A DNA stretch of 58,353 nt from Rhodospirillales bacterium (GTDB lineage: Bacteria > Pseudomonadota > Alphaproteobacteria > Dongiales > Dongiaceae): the NCBI GenBank assembly GCA_009885795.1, contig VFKA01000050.1, positions 1 to 58,353 of the forward strand, read 5' to 3'. The notes under the pieces were generated by a model that was not told where the DNA came from, ran no database searches, and saw nothing but the letters and a program-made list of their open reading frames with translations. Below, piece after piece: positions 50,247 through 58,353 of this stretch. The position numbers and the translations under genes were made by a program. How positions within the stretch are numbered: position 1 is the first letter of the stretch; each line of letters starts with the position of its first letter.

Positions 50247-52565
50247 TCAACTCCGCGCCGCCTCGACCGCGCGCCAGACTGCCTCGGGTGTCGCCGGCAT
50301 GTCGATCGCGCGCACGCCCAGCGGCGCCAGCGCATCGAGGACGGCGCCGATCGCCGCCGCCGGCGATGGGATCGCGCCTGCCTCGCCGCAGCCCTTGGCA
50401 CCCAGCGGATTGGAGGTTGCCGGCGTTTCCAGATGGCCGATGACGAAAGCGGGAAGATCGGCGGCGCGCGGCAGGCAGTAGTCCATCAGCGAGCCGGTCA
50501 GAAGCTGGCCTTTCGAATCGTAACGGCACGCTTCCATCAACGCCTGGCCGATGCCTTGCGCGATGCCGCCATGAATCTGCCCCTCCACGATCATCGGGTT
50601 GATCTGGCGCCCCACGTCATCGACCGCCCAGTAGCCGACGACGGCGACATGGCCGGTTTCGATATCCACCTCGACCTCGCAGACGTGACAGCCGTGAGGA
50701 AAGGTGAAATCGGGTGGATCGAAACGCTCGGTTTCTCGAAGGTCGGCGGCGGCGGCGATCTCGCCCCAACCGATCACGCGGTCGGTTCCCTTGATTCTGA
50801 AACGACCGGCCTCGAGTTCGATGTCTATCTCGTCCGCCTCGAGAAGCCGCGCCGCGACGGCCTTCGCCTTGGCCACGATGCGGTCGGCCGCGATCGAAAT
50901 CGCCGCCCCGCCGACCACCAGCGAGCGCGACGCATAGGTGCCGACGCCCTCGGCCACAAGATCGGTATCGCCATGAACGACATCGATGCGACCCAACGGA
51001 ATGCCGAGCCGCTCGGCCGCCAATTGCGCGAACACGGTTTCGTGCCCCTGACCGTGGCTGTGGCTGCCGGTGAGGACGGTGACTCCGCCCGAACCATCGA
51101 CGCGTATCTCGGCGGTTTCGAACTGCCCGGACCGGCAGCCATGCGCGGTCACCAGTTTCGACGGCCCCATCCCGGCGGGCTCGAGATAGGACGCGATGCC
51201 GATACCGCGATACCGCCCGCGCGCTCTTGCCGCTTCTCGCCTCGACGGGAAGCCGGCGTGGTCGGCGGCGGCCAAAGCCTTCTCCAGCGCGGCGGCGAAA
51301 TCGCCGGTGTCGTAGGTCCACAGTAAGGGCGTGCGGTAAGGCATCGCGGCGGCGGGGACGAGATTGCGCCGGCGTAAAGCCGCCGGCTCCAGCCCGAACT
51401 CCGCCGCCGCCCGGTCGGCGAGCCGTTCCAGCAGATAGGTCGCCTCCGGCCGACCCGCGCCGCGATAGGCATCGACCGGCGTCGTGTGCGTGAAGACGGC
51501 GCGCACCCGCGCGTAGATGGCGGGGATCACGTACGGCCCCGGCAGGGATCCGGCATAGAAGAAGGTCGGAATGGCGCTGGCGAAGGTCGAAAGATAGGCG
51601 CCGAGATTGGCGTCGGTGCGCACGCGTAGCGCCAGAAACTCCCCGTCGGCGCCGACGGCGAGCTCGGCGATGGTGCGATGGTCGCGGCCATAGGTATCGG
51701 AAAGGAACGCCTCGCCCCGATCGGCGGTCCAGCGCACCGGCCGGCCAAGCCGGCGCGCCGCCCACAGCACGGCCACCTCCTCGCCATAGTGATAGGCCTT
51801 GACCCCGAAGCCGCCGCCCACGTCGGGCGCCACGACCCGAATCCTATCCTCGGGCACCTTCAAGGTATGATGCGCCAGCATGTGGCGCACGAGATGAGGC
51901 ACTTGCGTCGTGGTATGGAGCGTGTAACGGCGCGACGCCGCGTCATACTCGCCGATGCAGGCGCGGGTTTCGATCGGCGCCGGCGCGACGCGGTTCTGCG
52001 TCAACTCGAGGCGAACGATGCGCGCGCCTACGAAGGCGGCTTCGACGGCCCGCTCGTCGCCGATGTCCCAGTCATAGCAGAAATTGCCAGGCGCCTCCGG
52101 CCAGACCAGGGCAGCGCCTTCGGCCACGGCCGTTTCCAGCGAGGCCACGGCGGGCAGCGGTTCGTAGGCGACCTCGATCCGCTCCAACGCGTCGAGCGCT
52201 TGCGCGCGCGTTTCGGCCACGATCATCGCCACCGGATCGCCGACGTGGCGAACCCGATCGATCGCGAGCGGCGGGTGCGGCGGCTCGACCATCGGGCGAC
52301 GCCCTCGCCCGGTTACGAGCCAGTCGCAGCGCGGCGAGCCGATGCCATCGGCCGCCATGTCCGCGCCCGTCAACACCGCGACACCCGGCATGGCCCCAGC
52401 GTTGCCTACGTCGATCCTTAGGATCCGCGCATGCGCGTGCGGCGAGCGCAGGAATACAGCGTGATGTTGACCCGGCAACACGATGTCATCGACGAAGCGC
52501 CCTCGCCCGGTGAGAAAGCGTTCGTCCTCCTTGCGCCGGATCGGCCGGCCGATGGCATCCGTCAT
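50247..52565 (-). CDS. CoxL-like molybdopterin-binding dehydrogenase subunit (form II type)
   Basis: A 772-residue xanthine dehydrogenase family large subunit. Motifs include GRPIRRKEDERFLTGRGRFV, PDVGGGFGVKAYHYGEEVAV, the loop VDAYRGAGRPEATYLLERL, SHSHGQGHETVFAQ and EAGAIPSPAAAIGAVLDAL with the catalytic Glu. AYRGAGR is the form II CoxL signature, not the VAYRCSFR of true CO dehydrogenase, so the substrate is another aldehyde or heterocycle. No FAD (CoxM) or 2Fe-2S (CoxS) subunit gene is in the window. It starts 5 bases after the GST stop on the same strand. Confidence 0.88.
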   Translation of the reverse strand: MTDAIGRPIRRKEDERFLTGRGRFVDDIVLPGQHHAVFLRSPHAHARILRIDVGNAGAMPGVAVLTGADMAADGIGSPRCDWLVTGRGRRPMVEPPHPPLAIDRVRHVGDPVAMIVAETRAQALDALERIEVAYEPLPAVASLETAVAEGAALVWPEAPGNFCYDWDIGDERAVEAAFVGARIVRLELTQNRVAPAPIETRACIGEYDAASRRYTLHTTTQVPHLVRHMLAHHTLKVPEDRIRVVAPDVGGGFGVKAYHYGEEVAVLWAARRLGRPVRWTADRGEAFLSDTYGRDHRTIAELAVGADGEFLALRVRTDANLGAYLSTFASAIPTFFYAGSLPGPYVIPAIYARVRAVFTHTTPVDAYRGAGRPEATYLLERLADRAAAEFGLEPAALRRRNLVPAAAMPYRTPLLWTYDTGDFAAALEKALAAADHAGFPSRREAARARGRYRGIGIASYLEPAGMGPSKLVTAHGCRSGQFETAEIRVDGSGGVTVLTGSHSHGQGHETVFAQLAAERLGIPLGRIDVVHGDTDLVAEGVGTYASRSLVVGGAAISIAADRIVAKAKAVAARLLEADEIDIELEAGRFRIKGTDRVIGWGEIAAAADLRETERFDPPDFTFPHGCHVCEVEVDIETGHVAVVGYWAVDDVGRQINPMIVEGQIHGGIAQGIGQALMEACRYDSKGQLLTGSLMDYCLPRAADLPAFVIGHLETPATSNPLGAKGCGEAGAIPSPAAAIGAVLDALAPLGVRAIDMPATPEAVWRAVEAARS

Positions 52566-52570
52566 CGATG

Positions 52571-53185
52571 TCAGCCGAAATCGGCCTTGTCGATCGTGAC
52601 GTGGCCGGGCTGGTGGGCCACGCGCGCCAACCACGCACGGACGTTATGATAGGGCGCGAGGTCGAACTCGCCCTCATGGGCCACATGCGTATAGGCATAG
52701 AGCGCGATGTCGGCGATGCCGTAATGGTTGTCCACGAAATACATCCGGCTGGCCAAGTGCTTCTCCATGACGGCCAGCGCCTGGTAGCCGCGCTCCTGCT
52801 TTTCCGCGAGCTTGTCACGCCATTCCTCGCCCTTGCCGAGTACATGAACCCAGAACCGCGCCACCGCGATATAGGGTTCGTGGCTGTATTGCTCGAAGAA
52901 CATCCATTGCAGGGTCTCGGCCCTGGCGAAGCGGTCCATGGACAGGAACGGCGTCCCTTCGGCGAGATAGAACAGGATGGCGTCGGATTCGGCGAGCTTA
53001 CGGCCGTCATCGAACACGAGAACCGGGATCCGCCCATTCGGGTTGATGGCGAGGAATTCGGGTGTGCGGGTCTCGCCCTTGACGGTATCTTTCCGGACCA
53101 GGCGGAACTCGCGCCCAAGCTGCGAGAGCAGCAGGCGTACCTTGTAGCCGTTGCCCGAAGACAGATTATCGTACAATGTCAGCAT
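52571..53185 (-). CDS. Glutathione S-transferase
   Basis: A 204-residue cytosolic GST. The N-terminal thioredoxin-like domain (MLTLYDNLSSGNGYKVRLLL) has Ser in the usual active-site region, INPNGRIPVL is the cis-Pro glutathione loop, and ESDAILFYLAEGTPF follows; the C-terminal helical domain ends YGIADIALYAYTHVAHEGEF. It conjugates or reduces electrophiles. Start 53185 is chosen because the family begins with MLTLYDN. It is in an operon with the CoxL-like subunit and divergent from the MBL-fold gene 37 bases away. Confidence 0.88.
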   Translation of the reverse strand: MLTLYDNLSSGNGYKVRLLLSQLGREFRLVRKDTVKGETRTPEFLAINPNGRIPVLVFDDGRKLAESDAILFYLAEGTPFLSMDRFARAETLQWMFFEQYSHEPYIAVARFWVHVLGKGEEWRDKLAEKQERGYQALAVMEKHLASRMYFVDNHYGIADIALYAYTHVAHEGEFDLAPYHNVRAWLARVAHQPGHVTIDKADFG

Positions 53186-53222
53186 GACGTTCTCCGCGTT
53201 GCCGGGACTATAGAGTAAGAGC

Positions 53223-54020
53223 ATGCGTATCGCCACGCCCGAGACTTGGTACGAGACGACAAGACTGGCCGACGGGGTGACGCTGATCGGCGAGCCCCAT
53301 ATCAAGCCCTTCTACCGCTGCAACATCTGGCACCTGCGCGGCCGCGACCGGGATCTGCTGATCGATTCCGGGATGGGCGTCGTCAGCCTTCGCGCCCAGG
53401 TGGCGTTCCTCGCCGAGCGGCCGGTGCTGGCGGTCGCCACCCATACCCATTTCGATCACGTCGGCTCGCACCACGAGTTCGCCGATCGCGCCGTGCACGC
53501 GGCCGAGTCCGGAATCTTGGCCGCGCCGGACCGCCCGCGCACACTCGCCGACAAGTACGTCGCCGCGGAAATCTTCACCGCCCTGCCGCCCGGCGATTTC
53601 AGCGCCGCCGCCTACCGCGTGACCCCGGCGCCGGCCACGCGGATCCTTGCCGATGGCGACGCCATCGACCTTGGCGACCGGCGGTTCGAGGTGCTGCACG
53701 TTCCCGGCCATTCGCCCGGTTCGATCGCGTTGTGGGAAGCGGCGACCGGCATCCTGTTCGCCGGCGACGCCACCTATGATGGACCATTGATCGATGACAG
53801 CGACGATTCGAACATCGACGATTACATCGCCAGCATGGAGCGGCTGCGGCGATTGCCGGTGCGCGTCGTCCATGGCGGCCATTTCCCGAGCTTCGGCCCG
53901 GACCGCCACCGCGAATTGATCGACGAGTATCTCGCCGGCAAAGGCCGTGCAATCGCAGTTGACCGCGATCGGCTTCCCTCCTCTTTCGAGACGCGCCCTC
54001 GCGGGCGCTCCTCAAGATGA
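53223..54020 (+). CDS. MBL-fold metallohydrolase
   Basis: A 265-residue metallo-beta-lactamase-fold enzyme. The metal motif is VATHTHFDHVGSHHEF (H74, H76, D78, H79), LHVPGHSPGSIALWEAATGI supplies another His, and FAGDATYDG the bridging Asp. Function could be thioesterase or lactonase-like. Its last ~13 residues (SSFETRPRGRSSR) are encoded inside the dispersed repeat at 53985-54087, so the natural C-terminus has probably been replaced by repeat insertion. Confidence 0.85.
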   Translation: MRIATPETWYETTRLADGVTLIGEPHIKPFYRCNIWHLRGRDRDLLIDSGMGVVSLRAQVAFLAERPVLAVATHTHFDHVGSHHEFADRAVHAAESGILAAPDRPRTLADKYVAAEIFTALPPGDFSAAAYRVTPAPATRILADGDAIDLGDRRFEVLHVPGHSPGSIALWEAATGILFAGDATYDGPLIDDSDDSNIDDYIASMERLRRLPVRVVHGGHFPSFGPDRHRELIDEYLAGKGRAIAVDRDRLPSSFETRPRGRSSR

Positions 54021-54087
54021 GGGAAGCCTATAGTGAGCCTCATGGTGAGGGGGCCGCTTCAGCGGCCGTCTCGAACCATGAGGCAGT
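53985..54087. repeat. Dispersed palindromic repeat inserted at a gene end
   Basis: CTTTCGAGACGCGCCCTCGC, GGGCGCTCCTCAAGATGAGG and, after a short gap, CCTCATGGTGAGGGGGCCGC then GGCCGTCTCGAACCATGAGG. It is related to 2228-2290, 42905-43016 and 58226-58353. It encodes the last residues of the MBL-fold protein. Confidence 0.75.
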
Positions 54088-54093
54088 TTCATC

Positions 54094-55047
54094 ATGAGCA
54101 AGATTTTTCACCAGCCGCTCGGCGGCAACCAGATGGCGCGCTTCGGCGGGCCGGCCACCATGATGCGCCTGCCGTCGTTCCCGAGCGCCGCCGGGCTCGA
54201 CGCCTGCTTCGTCGGCGTGCCGTTCGACATCGGCACCTCGAACCGCGCCGGGGCGCGTTTCGGGCCGCGGCAAATTCGGGCCGAGTCCTGCCTCATCCGG
54301 CCCTACAACATGGCGACGCGCGCCGCCCCCTTCGACAGCCTGTCGGTCGCCGATATCGGCGACGTGGCGATAAACACCTTCCACATTGAAAAAAGCGTCG
54401 CCATCATCGAGACTGCCTATGACGACATTCTCTCCCATGGCTGCAAGCCGCTGACGCTGGGCGGCGATCACACGATCGCGCTGCCGATCCTGCGCGCGCT
54501 CAAGCGGAAGTACGGTCCGGTCGGCATGGTGCATGTCGATGCGCATGCCGACATCAACGATCACATGTTCGGCGAGAAGATCGCCCACGGCACGCCGTTC
54601 CGCCGCGCGGTGGAGGAAGGGCTGCTCGACGGACGGCGCGTCGCGCAGATCGGCTTGCGCGCCACCGGCTATGCCGCCGAGGATTTCGATTGGCCGCGCC
54701 AGCAGGGCTTCAGGGTCGTCCAGGCCGAGGAATGTTGGCATAAATCCCTGGCGCCGTTGATGGAGGACATCCGCCGCCAATTGGGCGCCGGCCCGGTCTA
54801 TCTCAGCTTCGACATCGACGGGCTCGATCCGGCCTACGCGCCCGGCACCGGCACGCCGGAGATCGGCGGCCTGACCACGCCGCAGGCCTTGGAGATCATT
54901 CGCGGCTGCCGCGGGCTCGATATCGTCGGCGCCGATCTGGTCGAGGTCGCCCCGCCCTACGACCCTTCCGGCAACACCGCGCTCACCGGCGCCAATCTGC
55001 TCTTCGAAATGCTCTGCGTGTTTCCCGGCGTCCAGTACAGGAGTTGA
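54094..55047 (+). CDS. speB: Agmatinase/ureohydrolase family protein
   Basis: A 317-residue arginase-fold manganese enzyme. The metal motifs are LTLGGDHTIALPIL, MVHVDAHADINDHMFG and YLSFDIDGLDPAYAPGTGTPEIGG, all intact. N-terminal FVGVPFDIGTSNRAGARFGP supports agmatinase rather than arginase. It would convert agmatine to putrescine plus urea; guanidinobutyrase is an alternative. It links arginine-derived agmatine to the polyamine catabolic genes elsewhere in the window. Confidence 0.88.
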   Translation: MSKIFHQPLGGNQMARFGGPATMMRLPSFPSAAGLDACFVGVPFDIGTSNRAGARFGPRQIRAESCLIRPYNMATRAAPFDSLSVADIGDVAINTFHIEKSVAIIETAYDDILSHGCKPLTLGGDHTIALPILRALKRKYGPVGMVHVDAHADINDHMFGEKIAHGTPFRRAVEEGLLDGRRVAQIGLRATGYAAEDFDWPRQQGFRVVQAEECWHKSLAPLMEDIRRQLGAGPVYLSFDIDGLDPAYAPGTGTPEIGGLTTPQALEIIRGCRGLDIVGADLVEVAPPYDPSGNTALTGANLLFEMLCVFPGVQYRS

Positions 55048-55052
55048 CGGCG

Positions 55053-55460
55053 ATGAAGCTTCCTCTCGAAGGCGGCTGTCTTTGCGGGCGACTGCGCTAT
55101 CGCGTGACCCAGGCGCCGGTCGCGGCGGCCATCTGCCACTGCCGCATGTGTCAGAAGAATTCCGGCGCGCCGATCCAGGCCTCGGCCGAGGTGCCGGTGG
55201 CCGGTTTTGCCATCGTCAAGGGCGAACCGGCGGTCTATCGCTCGTCCTCCTGGGGCGAGCGCCTGTTCTGCCGGGACTGCGGCACGCCGATCCTCTACCG
55301 GCCGATCGAAGGCGCGAAAACAGTCTCGATCAACTCGCCGACGCTGGACGACCCCGGCGCGATTCCGCCCACGCACCACATCTTCACCGAGAGCCGCATC
55401 TCCTGGTTCGACACCGCCGACGAACTGCCGCGCTATCCGGGCAGCGGGCCGAATGTCTAG
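55053..55460 (+). CDS. GFA family protein (glutathione-dependent formaldehyde-activating fold)
   Basis: A 135-residue zinc protein of the GFA/CENP-V fold: GGCLCGRLRYRV, ICHCRMCQKNSGAPIQ and LFCRDCGTPI supply the Cys sets for two zinc sites. Family members bind glutathione adducts; formaldehyde activation is plausible for an organism with a methylamine pathway but unproven. GGAG precedes ATG 55053; a TTG at 55044 is an alternative start. It follows the agmatinase gene at 5 bases. Confidence 0.88.
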   Translation: MKLPLEGGCLCGRLRYRVTQAPVAAAICHCRMCQKNSGAPIQASAEVPVAGFAIVKGEPAVYRSSSWGERLFCRDCGTPILYRPIEGAKTVSINSPTLDDPGAIPPTHHIFTESRISWFDTADELPRYPGSGPNV

Positions 55461-55504
55461 CAGATCGATTCCATGAAACCTCTCATGTCCCCGAGCAAGG
55501 ATTC

Positions 55505-55570
55505 ACCACAGAGGCACAGAGACACAGAGCCAGGGCCAAAGGCGCCTCTGTGCCTCTGTGCCTCTGTGGT
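55505..55570. repeat. Large palindromic repeat (CCACAGAGGCACAGAG type)
   Basis: Arms of 25 bases with one mismatch (55505-55529 and 55546-55570) built from CAGAGGCACAGAG units around a 16-base loop. Similar CACAGAG/CTCTGTG palindromes are found in many bacterial genomes as dispersed intergenic repeats. Between the GFA and rhomboid genes it could also act as a transcriptional barrier. Confidence 0.8.
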
Positions 55571-55588
55571 TCCGGCCAATAGCGATCC

Positions 55589-56431
55589 ATGCTGATCCTG
55601 CACGACGGCAATCCGCTGGTCCGAATCCGGCGGCCGTGGGTGAACATGGGGCTGATCGGCGCGACCGTTGTCGTCTTTGTCCTGCAATTGTCGGGCCTGG
55701 TGTTCTGGCCGCGCTACGCCTTCTTCCCGGCCCAGCTCTGGTCATTCGGCCCCGAGCCGGGCCCGCTTCATGGCGTGCTTGGCCTCTTCGCCTATGCGTT
55801 CCTGCATGGCGATCTGCTGCATGTCGGCGCCAATCTGATCGCGCTGCGCGTGTTCGGCGACAACATCGAGGACGCGCTGGGGCATTGGCGGTATCTGGTC
55901 TTTTATTTCGCGACAGCCGCGGCCGCCGCGGCGCTCGAGGGCGCGCTTGCCAATCCTTACGCGCCGATCATCGGGGCCAGCGGCGCCATCTCGGCGGTCA
56001 TGGGCGCCTATCTGCTGCTGCATCCCCGCGCCCGCATTCTGATCCTCGCCTTCAACGTGGCGCCGGTGATCGCGCCGGCCTCGGTCGTTGTCGGCTTCAA
56101 CATCGCGCTCAATATCGCGGCAAGCTGGGACGTGGTGTTCCTGGCGCCCAATCCGCCGCACGCCTCGTCCGGCGCCGTGGCCTGGTGGGCCCATATCGGC
56201 GGATTTGTAAGCGGCATGGCGCTGCTGCTGGTACTCAAGGCCCGCGAGGTCGCGCTGTTCCAGCCGCCGGCTCCGGGACCGAGCATGCAATGGCTTGGCC
56301 GCTACATTCCGGCATTGACCTTGCCGGGCGAGCCGCCGCTTACGTTCCAACAACGCCGTCCCGGCTTCGTCGTCTTCATCAAGGCGGCGTTCTATGTCGT
56401 GCTGATCGTCGTCCTCATCCGCTATTTGTGA
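55589..56431 (+). CDS. Rhomboid family intramembrane serine protease
   Basis: A 280-residue membrane protein with about six transmembrane segments. The catalytic serine motif GASG (S131, in IIGASGAISAVMGAYLL) and the histidine in AHIGGFVSGM (H202) form the rhomboid dyad; HGDLLHVGANLIAL supplies the conserved H-x-x-x-H-x-x-x-N helix. It cleaves substrates within the membrane. Its end overlaps the convergent EamA gene by 17 bases. Confidence 0.92.
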   Translation: MLILHDGNPLVRIRRPWVNMGLIGATVVVFVLQLSGLVFWPRYAFFPAQLWSFGPEPGPLHGVLGLFAYAFLHGDLLHVGANLIALRVFGDNIEDALGHWRYLVFYFATAAAAAALEGALANPYAPIIGASGAISAVMGAYLLLHPRARILILAFNVAPVIAPASVVVGFNIALNIAASWDVVFLAPNPPHASSGAVAWWAHIGGFVSGMALLLVLKAREVALFQPPAPGPSMQWLGRYIPALTLPGEPPLTFQQRRPGFVVFIKAAFYVVLIVVLIRYL

Positions 56432-57284
56432 GCCGCAGGCCCATCGCCGAATGGACGGCGAGCGTGCCGATGACGATGACGCCGCCCACCAGCCCCGGCA
56501 CGGTCATGGCCTCGCCCAGGAAGATCCAGACCAGCATCGGCGACAGCACCGCCTGGAGCAGCATCAGAAGCCCGACCTCGGGCGCGGCGATGTAGCGCGG
56601 CCCGATCGTGAAGGCGCCGAACGCCAAGGGCAGAATGACCAGCCCCGTCGTGAAGAGCGGCAGGATGTCGGACGGCGCCATGGCAAAGGGCGCGGCAAAG
56701 GGCAAAACCGCGACGGCCGACAGCAGGCCGCCCAGCGCGGTCGCCGGCAGCATGTCGGCGTGGCGCGCGTGCCGCACCAGGACCAGCGCGCCTGCGAACG
56801 CGGTTCCCGACGCGACCGCCGCCAGGTCGCCCCATGCGGTGCCGAGCGACATTCCGTCGCCCATGACCACGGCGATGCCCACGACAACCGCGAGGATGGC
56901 GACCCAGGTGCGCCCGGGGATGTGCTCGCCAAGGAAGGCCCAACTCATCAGCGCGGCGAACAGCGGCGCTGTCGCAACGATGATGACCGTGTTGGCGACC
57001 GAGGTGTTGACGAGCGCCAACACGAACAGCACCGCCTCGATCCCGTAGAAGAGCGCCACCCACAGCCCGGTCGCGCCAATGCCGCGGCAGATGTCGAGGA
57101 CCCGGCCGCGATAGGCGAGGCCCAGGCCGAGGCCTAGGCCCGCCGCCATCAGCACGCCGCGCCAGAACACGATGGTCCAGGGATCGGCGGAGACGAGGCG
57201 CAACAGCACCACGTCGGGCGTCAAGGCCAGCGCGCCGCCGGCTGTGATCATCAAGCCACGAAGATGCGATCGGCGGTCCGCCAC
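56415..57284 (-). CDS. EamA/DMT family transporter
   Basis: A 289-residue inner membrane protein with about ten hydrophobic segments arranged as two EamA repeats (IVFWRGVLMAAGLGLGLGLA in the first half, FAGALVLVRHARHADMLPAT and LLMLLQAVLSPMLVWIFLGE in the second). Substrate unknown, possibly an amino acid or metabolite efflux. It starts 21 bases after the nitrilase-family gene on the same strand. Confidence 0.88.
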   Translation of the reverse strand: MADRRSHLRGLMITAGGALALTPDVVLLRLVSADPWTIVFWRGVLMAAGLGLGLGLAYRGRVLDICRGIGATGLWVALFYGIEAVLFVLALVNTSVANTVIIVATAPLFAALMSWAFLGEHIPGRTWVAILAVVVGIAVVMGDGMSLGTAWGDLAAVASGTAFAGALVLVRHARHADMLPATALGGLLSAVAVLPFAAPFAMAPSDILPLFTTGLVILPLAFGAFTIGPRYIAAPEVGLLMLLQAVLSPMLVWIFLGEAMTVPGLVGGVIVIGTLAVHSAMGLRLTNSG

Positions 57285-57305
57285 GCCTTTGCACTCGCCC
57301 AGGGA

Positions 57306-58190
57306 TTATTCGCCGGCGGCGGCTCGCATCGTCGTGGCGGCGCCGGATTCGCCGAACGCGCGATCGTGCTTCAGCGCCGGTATCCTGGCGCGCGCCTCGG
57401 CCGATTTGGCGGGATCGATCTCGGCCATGACGTAACCCACCGATTCGCCGCCATCGGCCAGGACCTCGCCCCAGGGATCGACGATGAGCGAATGACCGAA
57501 GGTGCGCCGGTCCTCGGCATGGACGCCGCACTGGTTGGCGGCGAAGACATAAGACCCGGTCTCGATGGCCCGGGCCCGCGCCAGCACGTGCCAATGCGCC
57601 TTGCCCGTCGTGTAAGTGAAGGCGGCGGGAATCGAAAGGAACACCGCGCCGGCTTGCGCCAAGGCCCGATAGAGATAGGCGAAGCGGAGATCGTAGCAGA
57701 CCGACAGTCCAATGAGGCCCCAGGGCGTCGGCGCGACCACCGCCTCGCCACCGGCGCGCACGGTCGCGGATTCGCGATAGGCTTCGCCGCCGGGAAGATC
57801 GACATCGAAGAGATGGATCTTGTCGTAGCGCGCCACGATGGCGCCGGTCCGGTCGAGCAGCAGCGAGCGGTTGACGACACGGGGCCCACCCGGCTCCTTG
57901 AACAGCAGCGAACCGACGAGAATCCAGGCGCCAGTCTCGCGGGCCAGGCGGCGGAAGGCGGCGAGGCCGGGATCGGCCGCTTCCGGCACGGCCTTCTCCA
58001 GCACGAGCGGATTGCGCGGCTCGATCATCGTCGCCATCTCCGGCAACTGAATGAGGTCCGCCCCCGCGCCTGCCGCGGCACGAATGAGCGGCTCCAACGC
58101 GGCGATGCTGGGCGCCATGTCGCGTTCGGCGCAATTCTGGATGCAGGCGACCTTGAATGTCCCGGCCACGAACCCCTCCCCGATTGGCAT
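57306..58190 (-). CDS. Nitrilase-family carbon-nitrogen hydrolase (Nit1/omega-amidase-like)
   Basis: A 294-residue hydrolase with a complete catalytic triad: Glu in LIQLPEMATM, Lys in YDKIHLFDVDLPGGEAYRES, Cys in LSVCYDLRFAYLYRAL. This pattern (KIHLFDVD, SVCYDLRFAYLYR) is typical of the Nit1/deaminated-glutathione or omega-amidase branch. Given the many transaminases and gamma-glutamyl intermediates in the window, hydrolysis of ketoglutaramate-type amides is attractive but unproven. Confidence 0.87.
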   Translation of the reverse strand: MPIGEGFVAGTFKVACIQNCAERDMAPSIAALEPLIRAAAGAGADLIQLPEMATMIEPRNPLVLEKAVPEAADPGLAAFRRLARETGAWILVGSLLFKEPGGPRVVNRSLLLDRTGAIVARYDKIHLFDVDLPGGEAYRESATVRAGGEAVVAPTPWGLIGLSVCYDLRFAYLYRALAQAGAVFLSIPAAFTYTTGKAHWHVLARARAIETGSYVFAANQCGVHAEDRRTFGHSLIVDPWGEVLADGGESVGYVMAEIDPAKSAEARARIPALKHDRAFGESGAATTMRAAAGE

Positions 58191-58225
58191 CCGCCATCAT
58201 ACATCGTTTGCGCGTTTGATGCCGA

Positions 58226-58353
58226 ATCTCGACGCCCACGACCTATGGCCCATCCTTCGAGACGCGTTCTACGAACGCTCCTCAGGATGAAGTATGCGTT
58301 ATATATCAAAATATTACCTCATGCTGAGGAGCCGCGAAGCGGCGTCTCGAAGC
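58226..58353. repeat. Dispersed palindromic repeat at the window end
   Basis: CATCCTTCGAGACGCGTTCT, ACGAACGCTCCTCAGGATGA, an AT-rich segment, then CCTCATGCTGAGGAGCCGCG and GCGGCGTCTCGAAGC. It is nearly identical in order to the copy at 42905-43016 and runs to the window edge. Confidence 0.8.

Noticed and set aside
50247-52565. A true aerobic CO dehydrogenase large subunit
   Set aside because: The active-site loop is AYRGAGR, not VAYRCSFR, and the coxM and coxS genes are missing.

Overview
The window is high-GC DNA with tightly packed genes, ATGA-type overlaps and protein families typical of Alphaproteobacteria (long dCTP deaminase, N-methylglutamate pathway, glx-type glutamate synthase modules, class III cyclase/TPR proteins). 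It most resembles a Rhodospirillales- or Rhizobiales-like chromosome; the genus cannot be told from the sequence alone. I found no rRNA, tRNA, CRISPR array or intact insertion sequence.

Layout. (1) 1-6.4 kb is an accessory region: a GNAT acetyltransferase, an orphan HigA-type antitoxin, a VapBC pair, broken antitoxin remnants among tandem repeats, an MFS transporter, an orphan XRE regulator with a perfect operator-like dyad, a DUF2971 protein and a TIR-like protein in more AT-rich DNA. (2) 6.5-12.3 kb holds an HGG/STG-motif protein, beta-alanine/omega-amino acid:pyruvate transaminase with alanine dehydrogenase, an adenylate cyclase/TPR protein and a GNAT enzyme. (3) 12.3-26.7 kb is mostly polyamine and amino acid catabolism: PuuB- and PuuA-like genes, a second PuuA-like ligase, a saccharopine-dehydrogenase-like enzyme, a SpuC-like aminotransferase, a cysteine-synthase-like enzyme, N-carbamoylputrescine amidase, an SDR, a GYD protein and a PuuC-like aldehyde dehydrogenase, with ParDE and Phd/PIN modules inserted. 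(4) 26.7-39.5 kb holds dCTP deaminase, formate-THF ligase and a complete N-methylglutamate pathway, mgdABCD-mgsABC-gmaS, which converts methylamine through gamma-glutamylmethylamide and N-methylglutamate to a C1 unit and glutamate.

(5) 40.2-46.9 kb is a second operon with the same logic but diverged parts: a single-chain FAD oxidoreductase, a GS-like ligase, a second three-gene glutamate-synthase-type module and a small protein of unknown function, next to a divergent GntR regulator. I infer a parallel glutamate-linked route for another amine. (6) 47.8-50.2 kb holds the most striking locus: a Xre/MbcA/ParS-like antitoxin whose 3' end overlaps a gene encoding an almost complete FtsZ GTPase domain fused to a RES toxin domain. 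The T7 synergy loop is altered (catalytic Asp to His, plus a short deletion). This looks like a RES-Xre toxin-antitoxin system that has captured an alphaproteobacterial FtsZ. (7) 50.2-58.2 kb holds a form-II CoxL-like molybdoenzyme subunit, a GST, an MBL-fold hydrolase, an agmatinase-family enzyme, a GFA protein, a rhomboid protease, an EamA transporter and a nitrilase-family hydrolase.

Taken together, agmatinase and AguB can feed putrescine into the gamma-glutamyl and transaminase routes; both glutamate-synthase-type operons use glutamate as a carrier for amines. Dispersed palindromic intergenic repeats recur throughout.
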